Source of the DNA: Butyrivibrio sp. MC2013
GTDB lineage: Bacteria > Bacillota > Clostridia > Lachnospirales > Lachnospiraceae
Direction of reading: 5' to 3'
NCBI RefSeq assembly: GCF_000424585.1
Contig: NZ_AUKE01000010.1
Coordinates: forward strand, 62,001-126,000
DNA: 64,000 nt
Shown piece by piece: positions 9,372 through 16,025 of the stretch; position 1 is the first letter of the stretch; each line of letters opens with the position of its first letter. The notes beneath the pieces are model-generated. The model had not been told where the DNA came from. It searched no databases and was given only the letters and a program-made list of their open reading frames with translations. A program made the position numbers and the translations under genes.

Positions 9372-9457
9372 GCATATATGTGGATGCACTTCTATGTCGT
9401 GAATACAAGGATGTATTTCGACATGCTTAGAAGTGCAGGGATGCACTTCTATGTCGT
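9372..9457. repeat. Intergenic GGA-loop hairpin array 1
   Basis: The 100-nt gap between the SGNH stop (9462) and the AMP-ligase start carries nested palindromes. On the plus strand the hairpin AATACA-AGGA-TGTATT (9402-9417) is enclosed by ATGTCG/CGACAT and then GCACTTCT/AGAAGTGC. The right arm is shared by a second hairpin, AGAAGTGCA-GGGA-TGCACTTCT (9429-9450). In the sense of the surrounding mRNA the loops read UCCU or UCCC. The same modules occur at 12221-12353, 20331-20430 and 27090-27180. Confidence 0.85.
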
Positions 9458-9461
9458 AGTA

Positions 9462-10517
9462 TCAGTTAATGCTCAGAAAATAGTCATTAACAGGCTTTCC
9501 TCCATCTCTCCATTTAAGGAACTCCGCAAAGAACCTGCTAAACAGCTGCGCTCCATAAGTGTTCATATGCCCCTGGTCCTTAAAATAACTTCGATCAGGT
9601 CTGTAGACCTCGCCTATGACCAGATTAAAATCATAATAATCAAATCCGTATCCGTTAAAGAGTTCTATTAACCGGCTGTGCATAGCTGCATAGTCTTCAA
9701 GAGAGTAGATGGTGACAAAGGTGGGATAAGGCACAGTGATGGCGATCAATTCTATATCATTGTCTCTGCAAAGTCCTGCTATATTACGCAGATCATCTTC
9801 TACTTCAACCGACATGGTCAGTTCCTGAAACTCCACTCCGGATTCGCCCCAGTCTTTTGCCTCATCCAGGCTGATATATTTCAGATCGCCCAACTCTTCA
9901 TCAGAGGGAAGAAAGCCCCTGTCCGTCCTGTGACCTTCCTCATCCAGTATCCTGCCGGCAAGCTTCTCCCTGACATTAAGGCTTATGTCAGGATTCCTGT
10001 CATAGATCCAGGAAAAGAAATAATTAATAGAAGAAGGCTTCCCAAGATATACCTTGTCCACAGCAAATAAAGCCTCATCTGCCGCCCTGCGAAATAAATT
10101 ACCGGGTATGTAGCGGCTCCTTGCGTGATAAAAGCTGGCCTCAGCCCTGAAGTTATCATATCTGTCAGTATCCAGCATCTCATAGTCCACCACAAGGACC
10201 ACTCTCCTTAGAGTATCCTTGTGCTGCGCAATAGCAGTAGCAAGAGCTATATAGGAATTGTGAAAGGACTGCATGTTGGTACCCATGTTAAAGGAAAGAG
10301 TACCCAGGCTCTTATCTATGACCTCGGGATCGATATCGCTGATACACTGAGATGAGCCTGCATATACCATATCAATGTCGCCCATATTGTCATAAGCGCT
10401 CCACATCTCCTCACCGGAGCCTTTATAGGGGCTAAGAACAAATACAAGCGCAGAATTGATGAGCACAAATACCAGCAGGAAGGCTGCTATTTTCAATATG
10501 ATCTTAGAAATTCGCAT
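9462..10517 (-). CDS. DltD-like SGNH protein of the AMP-ligase operon
   Basis: This 351-residue protein has an N-terminal membrane anchor (IILKIAAFLLVFVLINSALVFVL) and an extracytoplasmic SGNH fold. The GxS block is VYAGSSQCISDIDP near residue 55, and the Asp-x-x-His pair is in FKDQGHMNTYGAQLF near residue 315. It is the accessory partner of the overlapping MBOAT gene. The start is ATG 10517 with GGGAGG, and the first 14 nt overlap the MBOAT 3' end. By analogy with DltD and AlgX/AlgJ it is expected to act outside the membrane in acyl or aminoacyl transfer to a polymer. Confidence 0.75.
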   Translation of the reverse strand: MRISKIILKIAAFLLVFVLINSALVFVLSPYKGSGEEMWSAYDNMGDIDMVYAGSSQCISDIDPEVIDKSLGTLSFNMGTNMQSFHNSYIALATAIAQHKDTLRRVVLVVDYEMLDTDRYDNFRAEASFYHARSRYIPGNLFRRAADEALFAVDKVYLGKPSSINYFFSWIYDRNPDISLNVREKLAGRILDEEGHRTDRGFLPSDEELGDLKYISLDEAKDWGESGVEFQELTMSVEVEDDLRNIAGLCRDNDIELIAITVPYPTFVTIYSLEDYAAMHSRLIELFNGYGFDYYDFNLVIGEVYRPDRSYFKDQGHMNTYGAQLFSRFFAEFLKWRDGGKPVNDYFLSIN

Positions 10518-12072
10518 ACATAAATCCTCCCGCTGATGTTGCCAACATAAATGAAGCCAGGATCAAAAAGATAAGTCCCTGATAGAGGGCAAATCTCACA
10601 GGAAAAGCCCTGGATCGGATAAATAAGTAGACATCAACATTACGCTCCCTGAGGATGCTGACTGCAAATATCACAAGGCAGCCTATAACGGCAAGAGCAA
10701 AGCCTCCCAGCACATAAGCAGGGGACACAAGGTCAGGATTCAGCATGGTATTGCCAATCTCAAAGGTAAGGCTGCGCAGGTTAAAAGAAGTAAAGGTCCT
10801 GCCCAGTGCCATAAAGGCATCACCGATATCATATATCCTGTCAAAATACCAGCCTATATTCACTATCAGGAATGTCCTGATGATCCTGAAAATATACATT
10901 CCACGAGACAAAGGGCTGATATGAAGTCTATCATTTACATTCTTGAAGAAGGGCTCCGCCAGGTCGCTGAGGGCTATGATGATACCGTTATAGAGTCCCC
11001 AGGCAATGTAGTGAAGCTCTGCCCCGTGCCAGATACCCACCAGGAAGAATACCAGGATATTGGCTATACCTGCAGGGATCACTCTCCCGGCATGGCTTCC
11101 CAGGCGCTTGCCGCACCATTTACCAAATCTCTGCATGAATTTAAGAAGGGCAAAGGGGTAAAAAACATAATCTCTCATCCAGGTACCAAGGGAGATATGC
11201 CATCTGCGCCAGAAATCTCCAAGGCTCACTGAGAAGTAGGGCTGTCTGAAGTTGACCATCAGCCTGATCCCCAGCATTCCGGAAACAGCCGTCACTATGT
11301 CTATGCCTCCGGAGAAATCCGCATACTGCTGAGCTGAATACATGAGCACAGCCGTAAAAATGGTAGAACCCGATAAGGACGCTATATTGCCGTCCAGAAC
11401 TATGGAAATGCTGTCTGATAAGAGATTTGCAACAGCATATTTTTTCATAAAGCCAAAGCCCGCAAGAAGAAGGCAGCGCTTAAAGCTCTCGTAGTCGATG
11501 CTGCGCCTGCTCCCAAACTGGACACCCAGCTGGTCGTATCTGCCTATAGGTCCCTGGATCAGCTGAGGGAAGAAGGACACAAAGAGCAGGAATCTGAGAT
11601 AATCCTTTTCAGCAGGATATTTGTTATTGTACTGATCTATGAGATAGCCTGTAGCCTGAAAGGTATAAAAGGAAATACCAAGGGGAAAGAGCAGTCCCGA
11701 GGTATGAAAAAGCACATTCCAGTATTTGAGATAAGCCAGTATCCCAAAATTCAATATAAGTACGGCAAATAAAACTGCTCTCCTTCGGCGCGTCATCTCG
11801 GCCTTGATCTCTCTTTTGACCGATTTGTCGGTCTCTGCCTTTCTCCTGGCTCCATAGCTTGCAGAGAGCCGGTCCATAAGGAGCGCTCCCATCCATACGC
11901 TAAGAGATGTGACCAGGATAAAAATGAGATTGAAAACGCCGTGATAGGCATAAAAAGCCAGGCTGCCTATAAGGAGAAGCGCGTTCTGATAGCGGTGATC
12001 AGAGGGCACAAGATAATATAAAGCCATAAGCACAGCTATAAATACAAAAAATAAAAGTGAATAGAGTTCCAT
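10504..12072 (-). CDS. MBOAT family O-acyltransferase (DltB-like), operon 2
   Basis: This 522-residue integral membrane acyltransferase carries the MBOAT hallmarks FWRRWHISLGTWMRDYVFYP near residue 290 and the catalytic His in VGIWHGAELHYIAWGLYNG near residue 345. Early helices include YFVPSD-like and PLGISFYTFQATGYLIDQY blocks typical of AlgI/DltB. The start is ATG 12072 with AAAGGA upstream. It is the first gene of a probable operon running MBOAT, SGNH, AMP ligase, PLP decarboxylase. It is a paralogue of 2008-3465 but clearly diverged, so the two pairs probably act on different substrates or polymers. Confidence 0.85.
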   Translation of the reverse strand: MELYSLLFFVFIAVLMALYYLVPSDHRYQNALLLIGSLAFYAYHGVFNLIFILVTSLSVWMGALLMDRLSASYGARRKAETDKSVKREIKAEMTRRRRAVLFAVLILNFGILAYLKYWNVLFHTSGLLFPLGISFYTFQATGYLIDQYNNKYPAEKDYLRFLLFVSFFPQLIQGPIGRYDQLGVQFGSRRSIDYESFKRCLLLAGFGFMKKYAVANLLSDSISIVLDGNIASLSGSTIFTAVLMYSAQQYADFSGGIDIVTAVSGMLGIRLMVNFRQPYFSVSLGDFWRRWHISLGTWMRDYVFYPFALLKFMQRFGKWCGKRLGSHAGRVIPAGIANILVFFLVGIWHGAELHYIAWGLYNGIIIALSDLAEPFFKNVNDRLHISPLSRGMYIFRIIRTFLIVNIGWYFDRIYDIGDAFMALGRTFTSFNLRSLTFEIGNTMLNPDLVSPAYVLGGFALAVIGCLVIFAVSILRERNVDVYLFIRSRAFPVRFALYQGLIFLILASFMLATSAGGFMYANF

Positions 12073-12140
12073 AAGAATCCTTTATGCGTAAATGTTTTTG
12101 GTCCTGTGATATTTTAACATAGTTTGAGCAGGTGGGCACG

Positions 12141-12199
12141 AAAAAGGGAAGCTATGGCCATACGTCATAAGTAATTATGACATACGGTCATAGCTTCCC
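12141..12199 (-). terminator. Rho-independent terminator after carD and hairpin array 2
   Basis: A stem of about 25 bp (12146-12199) encloses a 4-nt loop and is followed, in the minus sense, by five U residues (12141-12145). The three imperfect positions are two G-U wobbles and one mismatch in the minus-strand RNA, but two mismatches in the plus-strand RNA, which supports minus-strand function. Hairpin array 2 would therefore sit in the 3' untranslated part of the carD transcript. Confidence 0.8.
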
Positions 12200-12220
12200 G
12201 TAATATCTGCTAATAAATAT

Positions 12221-12353
12221 ATGCACTTCTATGTCGTTGGATATATGGATATATCCTGACATGCTCAGAAGTGCAAGGATGCACTTCTATGTCGTTAGAT
12301 ATACGGATATATCCTGACATGCTCAGAAGTGCAAGGATGCACTTCTATGTCGT
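12221..12353. repeat. 58-bp tandem hairpin array 2 (GGA-loop family)
   Basis: A 58-bp unit begins at 12223, 12281 and 12339 (two full copies and one partial). Each unit holds two hairpins: GGATATA-TGGA-TATATCC (12239-12256; second copy has slightly changed stem bases) and AGAAGTGCA-AGGA-TGCACTTCT (12267-12288 and 12325-12346). ATGTC and GACAT segments flank the hairpins. The array starts 5 nt after the carD stop codon (12358) in the sense direction. It has no spacers of CRISPR type, since the whole unit is repeated. Confidence 0.9.
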
Positions 12354-12357
12354 AAGT

Positions 12358-12873
12358 TCAATTCCCAACAGAAAGAGCAGACAGTGTGTCTGTGATCCTT
12401 CCGCGTACAACATCCCACTCAAGATCCATAGCATAAGCAAGCTCAGAATATAAGAGCTTCTCGGCAATACCAAGATACTTCTCGTCCATTGAAGAGAATT
12501 TCTTGCCTTCAGCGGCGCGCTGGGACTTGATCATATAAAGAGTCTTGATAAGGCTCATGACTTCACCGGCTTCATTCTTCTTGCATACATCAGAAATAAC
12601 TGTCTCAGCCTTCTTGCCAACGGGAAGCTCGATCACTTCCATATCTTCAAGAGAGCCGATAAGCTCATCAGCCGCCTCTGCACTGATAACTTCACGCATC
12701 TTATCTTCAGCGCCATCAACAGGAACGTAGAGAACGCCCCCACGATCGATCGCAGAAATCATCTGATAATACATCTTCTCACTACCTTTGGGAAGAAATG
12801 ACGGCACCATCATGTCAGATACTTTGCACAATCCATGATTTCCGTATACAGCAACATCTCCTTTGTTAAGCAT
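12358..12873 (-). CDS. carD: CarD/CdnL-type RNA polymerase-binding transcription regulator
   Basis: This 171-residue protein has the CarD_CdnL_TRCF N-terminal domain (LNKGDVAVYGNHGLCKVSDM, then YYQMISAIDRGGVLYVPVD) that binds the beta subunit of RNA polymerase, followed by an all-helical C-terminal domain (SLIKTLYMIKSQRAAEGKKFSSMDEKYLGIAEKLLYSEL split across residues 105-145) that contacts upstream promoter DNA. It is expected to stabilise open complexes, especially at rRNA-type promoters. The start is ATG 12873, five nt after GAGG; an in-frame GTG two codons earlier is less well placed. A promoter is visible at 12946-12974. Confidence 0.9.
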   Translation of the reverse strand: MLNKGDVAVYGNHGLCKVSDMMVPSFLPKGSEKMYYQMISAIDRGGVLYVPVDGAEDKMREVISAEAADELIGSLEDMEVIELPVGKKAETVISDVCKKNEAGEVMSLIKTLYMIKSQRAAEGKKFSSMDEKYLGIAEKLLYSELAYAMDLEWDVVRGRITDTLSALSVGN

Positions 12874-12945
12874 TTCCACCTCACTTTACAAGACACCCTG
12901 CTGGATAGATACCCAGGGCAAACTACCCACCGAACGAACATGCTT

Positions 12946-12974
12946 ATTATAGCACAAATATTACTAAAAGTTAA
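12946..12974 (-). promoter_or_regulatory. Sigma-A promoter of carD
   Basis: In the minus sense, TTAACT (12969-12974) and TATAAT (12946-12951) are separated by 17 nt. This places the transcript start about 65 nt upstream of the carD ATG. The leader contains no obvious structure other than a GTTCGTTCGG stretch. Confidence 0.7.
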
Positions 12975-13325
12975 TAGTTTTACAAACGAAATATCGGAAA
13001 CTCAAAATGCGATTATTGTTTTTTGTGCATTTTCTACAATTCATTCAATTCACAAAATAATTTAAACATACAATTTGTAAAACCCATATAAAGCAAAATA
13101 GTGAAAACGTTTTAAGCGCATAAAATACGCAATTCGCACCCGGCTATATAAACAGCTCGCATAGAGATATAGACCTAAAGGGGATTTGACGCATTTGAAC
13201 AAATGGTCAAATTTTCGTAATTCTGCCAAAGAAAATAGCGAATCTTTGTCCATTATTATTGTTACATTTTTTGTAACATATTATCGAAATAACATTTAGT
13301 ATGTTAACTCGAAGTCAGCCACAAG
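12975..13325. other. AT-rich intergenic region with one operator-like palindrome
   Basis: These 350 nt between the GNAT stop and the carD promoter hold no convincing gene. A palindromic sequence TTTGAACAAATGGTCAAA lies at 13194-13211 and matches the motif seen at 6534, 37211 and 51599. A small hairpin GTTACA-TTTTT-TGTAAC sits at about 13260-13280, just after the GNAT stop in the minus sense, but lacks a U-run and is a poor terminator. Confidence 0.4.
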
Positions 13326-13892
13326 TTATTGTGCCCGGTCCAGATAAAAGACCTTGTGAGACTTTACTTCTCCCAGCATGGGATTATAAATGTCATGAAC
13401 AGTCCGCAGATAATGAAAGCCAAGCTTACCGATCATGGAGAGTGAAGGAGTATTATCCTCAAAAGAACTACAAATAAGCCTCCTGATATTCAGGTCCTCA
13501 AAGGCATACCTTATCACCTCTCTGACTGCCTCTTCTGTCAGTCCCATCCTGCGATAGGCAGTCCCTATCCAGTATCCTAGCTCGGCTTCACCCTCAGCGA
13601 TATCGCGAGTCAGCATGGGTCCCAAGGTCAGACTGATATTGCCAATTGGGGCATTCTTACAAGCACCTGCTATCACGCCTTTCTTGGGAACCATGGCAAA
13701 TACAGGACGCGACAAATAGACCGTCCTGAGAACGGTCCTGGAAAAAGCAAGGCTTTCATGCGGCCTCCAGCCTGCGCCGGGGCCAACAAGAGGATCAGAA
13801 GCCAGCAAATATAAATCTTCGGCATCGGATTCAGTCCAATGCCGAAGAATAAGTCTGGGAGTATCCAGAATAGTATCCTGATCAGTTAACAT
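13326..13892 (-). CDS. GNAT family N-acetyltransferase (RimJ/RimL-like)
   Basis: This 188-residue protein shows the RimJ/RimL-type opening TPRLILRHWTESDAEDLY, the central strand IGNISLTLG, and the acetyl-CoA-binding region ELGYWIGTAYRRMGLTEEAVREVIRYAFEDLNIRRLICSSFEDN between residues 100 and 145. Such enzymes acetylate N-terminal or side-chain amines of proteins or small molecules with acetyl-CoA. The start ATG 13892 follows AAGGAAGC and overlaps the last codons of the upstream repeat protein gene by 11 nt, so the two are translationally coupled. The acceptor is unknown. Confidence 0.85.
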   Translation of the reverse strand: MLTDQDTILDTPRLILRHWTESDAEDLYLLASDPLVGPGAGWRPHESLAFSRTVLRTVYLSRPVFAMVPKKGVIAGACKNAPIGNISLTLGPMLTRDIAEGEAELGYWIGTAYRRMGLTEEAVREVIRYAFEDLNIRRLICSSFEDNTPSLSMIGKLGFHYLRTVHDIYNPMLGEVKSHKVFYLDRAQ

Positions 13893-14934
13893 TGCTTCCT
13901 TTATGACGGGTCAGGCTATCACAGCCTGTACCCATAATAGCTTCCTTGATAAATCCAAATACAAGGTCTGAATAGCCGTTTTCACCGTTACGCTCATAAT
14001 TACGGTCAAAAGCAGCAAATTCGCCATCCTCATATTCAACACACATAGCACCCGAAGGCTTCTTGACAATATACCTGGTCACATTGCCGGATATAGCTGT
14101 CACAAATTCATAATCCTGCTCTTCCAGGAAGCACTTGATGTCATCTCCTGCGCCATCAGCTACAGGTACAGGTTCAGGTATGGGTTCAGGTGCAGGCTCT
14201 GCTATCGGCACTGCTGCCGGCTCTTCCATCACAGGCATCTCCGGCATAGCTTCAGGCATTGCCTCGGGTACAGGTTCAGGTATGGGTTCAGGCGTAGGTG
14301 CAGGCTCTGCTACCGGCATTGCTGCCGTTTCTTCCATCACCGGCATTTCAGGCATGGCTTCAGGCATTGCCTCAGCTACTGGCTCTGCTGCAGGTTCAGG
14401 TGCTGGTTCAGGTGCTGGTTCTGCTGCTTCAGCCAGGATATCAGGCATAGGCACTTCTTCAACAGGCATCTCTGGCATGGCTTCAGGCATTGCCTCAGCT
14501 ACTGGCTCTGCTGCAGGTTCAGCTACTGGTTCAGGTGCTGGTTCTGCTGCTTCAGCCAGGATATCAGGCATAGGCACTTCTTCAACAGGCATCTCAGCCA
14601 TAGCTGCCAGGAGATCATCAACAGAGGCAGCTGTCTCTTCGGCTGCAGCTTCAGGGAGAGGTGCTTCCGGAATGGGTACTTCAGCCAGAGGCATTTCAGG
14701 GCCAGATGTTTCCAGAGCAGGTGCCTCTGCCACAGGCTCTTCGCCTATAGCCATAGCAGCCTCCACCGCAGCCTCAGCTTCTGCAATGGCTGCATCCTGA
14801 GCAGACATAGTGGGGGCAGCCTCTTCCTGGGGAGCTGCAGCGGCCTCCTGAGCCTTCATAGCAGCCAAGAGATCATCCACACTGACATCAGCCAGATCCT
14901 TATTGATCATATCCTGCATTGTAGCACCTTCCAT
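13882..14934 (-). CDS. Pro/Glu/Ala-rich tandem-repeat protein with conserved C-terminal domain
   Basis: This 350-residue protein begins with a short helix DLADVSVDDLLAAMKAQEA and repeats the motif SVDDLLAAM near residue 105. Residues about 110-265 are an acidic, proline-rich array built from variants of EAMPEAMPEMPVEEVPMPD and AEPAPEPAAEPVAE. The last 85 residues form a non-repetitive domain (DDIKCFLEEQDYEFVTAISG ... SDLVFGFIKEAIMG). No signal peptide or membrane helix is visible. The start ATG 14934 has AAAGGAG seven nt upstream. The repeats at DNA level are near-identical, so copy number may vary between strains. Function is unknown; the layout suggests a flexible spacer joining two interaction modules. 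Confidence 0.7.
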   Translation of the reverse strand: MEGATMQDMINKDLADVSVDDLLAAMKAQEAAAAPQEEAAPTMSAQDAAIAEAEAAVEAAMAIGEEPVAEAPALETSGPEMPLAEVPIPEAPLPEAAAEETAASVDDLLAAMAEMPVEEVPMPDILAEAAEPAPEPVAEPAAEPVAEAMPEAMPEMPVEEVPMPDILAEAAEPAPEPAPEPAAEPVAEAMPEAMPEMPVMEETAAMPVAEPAPTPEPIPEPVPEAMPEAMPEMPVMEEPAAVPIAEPAPEPIPEPVPVADGAGDDIKCFLEEQDYEFVTAISGNVTRYIVKKPSGAMCVEYEDGEFAAFDRNYERNGENGYSDLVFGFIKEAIMGTGCDSLTRHKGSNVN

Positions 14935-15282
14935 GTCTTTTCTCCTTTCGCATATATCTGCTTATACACAAGCTATGACATGGGCCAATAATAGCTTGCC
15001 CACATTAAGATACACAGTTAAAAAGCAGCAATACCGCCATCTTTTAAATATATCGTGCTAATAGTATGAAAATATAATAGTGTCAGTATAATCGCGTCAG
15101 AAAATCTGAACAATTCGTCTTACGCAATCATATTTGATATTTATTTTTGTTTATCCCTTGCGTTTTTGCGATTTTTGTGTTAGCATGTAATCAGAATACT
15201 ATTGTTCAGCAAATGCGAATTTCTGAATAGACATAGGAAGTCATATCTTTTCGGGAAAGGATTACCCAGAAAGGAGCGCTTT
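14935..15282. promoter_or_regulatory. Divergent intergenic region between the repeat-protein operon and 15283-15720
   Basis: A plausible minus-strand promoter is TTGGCC, 16 nt, TATAAG close upstream of the repeat-protein gene, and it is overlapped by an inverted repeat AAGCTAT/ATAGCTT. For the plus-strand gene, TTGCGT, 17 nt, TAGCAT lies in the T-rich stretch near 15158-15187. Neither is strong. I see no gene or RNA in this stretch. Confidence 0.35.
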
Positions 15283-15720
15283 ATGAATATATCACCGGTA
15301 GCAGCTAATAATGCCGATCTATCAACAGCTTTGCAGGAATTTATGAAGAGTGCCAGAGAGCAGTCAGCTCAGCAGACTCAGAGTCAGCAGGCTGCCCTTG
15401 AGACCAAGCCCACAGCAGAGAAAATAGCCAGCCAGGCATCAGTGCAGATCAGTGCACAGGGCCAGGAAGCTTATGCGAAGAGCAGACAGGTAAGTGGCGC
15501 TGAGGAGTCGGGCACTGAATCCAATAAACAGAGTAAGGAAAGAGACATGGCCACCAGGGCCTTTGATGAAGGCGTAGTAAAGCAGCTGGCTCCCACTGTA
15601 ATGAAGCCAGGCAGCGATGAGGAGAAGGTAGCCAATTCAAATGCTGAATCAAACGCAAGCTCCGGTAATGCAGCTGCACTTCAGAATTTTGCCATTCCCG
15701 GCATTGACGGAGTTGCTTGA
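15283..15720 (+). CDS. Small Ser/Gln/Ala-rich hypothetical protein
   Basis: This 145-residue protein is hydrophilic and poor in aromatic residues, with a Gln-rich segment REQSAQQTQSQQAALE followed by SVQISAQGQEAYAKS. It has no signal peptide or membrane span. The start ATG 15283 is fixed by AAAGGAG six nt upstream; the frame extends further 5' but without a ribosome binding site. It is one of very few plus-strand genes in the window and stands alone with its own strong hairpin downstream. The composition resembles small proteins found near flagellar genes in related bacteria, but I do not recognise a family. Confidence 0.6.
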   Translation: MNISPVAANNADLSTALQEFMKSAREQSAQQTQSQQAALETKPTAEKIASQASVQISAQGQEAYAKSRQVSGAEESGTESNKQSKERDMATRAFDEGVVKQLAPTVMKPGSDEEKVANSNAESNASSGNAAALQNFAIPGIDGVA

Positions 15721-15774
15721 TCAGCACAAAGCCAAATTTCAACTACAGCTAAATGCTTATTTCAACTACAGCAA

Positions 15775-15811
15775 AGAAAGGGCGTAGAGATCAGTTCTCT
15801 GCGCCCTTTCT
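15775..15811 (+). terminator. Strong hairpin after 15283-15720
   Basis: The stem AGAAAGGGCG-TAGAGA pairs with TCTCTG-CGCCCTTTCT around a short loop, giving about 16 bp. The downstream tract (TGCATCTTTGTT) is only moderately U-rich, so it is a likely but not perfect intrinsic terminator. Between the stop codon and this stem the sequence ATTTCAACTACAGC occurs twice (about 15736 and 15759). Confidence 0.6.
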
Positions 15812-15878
15812 GCATCTTTGTTAAACTCGCAAACGCTTCGCTTTTTGCTCGTTATAAAATCACTGCTGACGCAGTTCT

Positions 15879-15954
15879 ACGGGTACGGGGCTTATAACCC
15901 CGCACCCGTAATCAAGATATTCCCACCACCTAAAGGTGGTGGGTTATCTTGATT
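15879..15954. repeat. Two adjacent palindromes resembling an IS200/IS605-type end
   Basis: The first hairpin (15879-15909) pairs ACGGGT-CGGGG with CCCCG-ACCCGT. The second (15910-15954) is a long stem in which AATCAAGATA pairs with TATCTTGATT, and CCCACCACCT pairs with AGGTGGTGGG around a 2-nt loop. Paired GC-rich palindromes of this style are found at the ends of IS200/IS605-family elements and their non-autonomous derivatives in clostridia. No tnpA or tnpB remains here. It may now act as a terminator for the convergent genes. Confidence 0.5.
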
Positions 15955-16025
15955 ATTTTATATATTATCACTTTTCATAATAACAGACTGTCCTTACCGA
16001 TATATTTGTTTATCACGCTTCCGGA

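Noticed and set aside
9372..9457. Classical REP/BIME element with RAYT transposase
   Set aside because: The conserved part is the loop and the ATGTC flanks, not a fixed stem with GTAG; no RAYT gene is in the window.
12221..12353. CRISPR array suggested by regular repeats
   Set aside because: The entire 58-bp unit repeats with no unique spacers, only 2.3 copies are present, and no cas genes are near.
13062..13253. 63-codon minus-strand open frame in AT-rich intergenic DNA
   Set aside because: It starts with TTG without a Shine-Dalgarno, has a composition unlike neighbouring proteins and no recognisable motif.
14135..14800. 221-codon plus-strand frame rich in Gly and Ser
   Set aside because: It is the antisense shadow of the Pro/Glu/Ala repeats of 13882-14934 and has no start signals.
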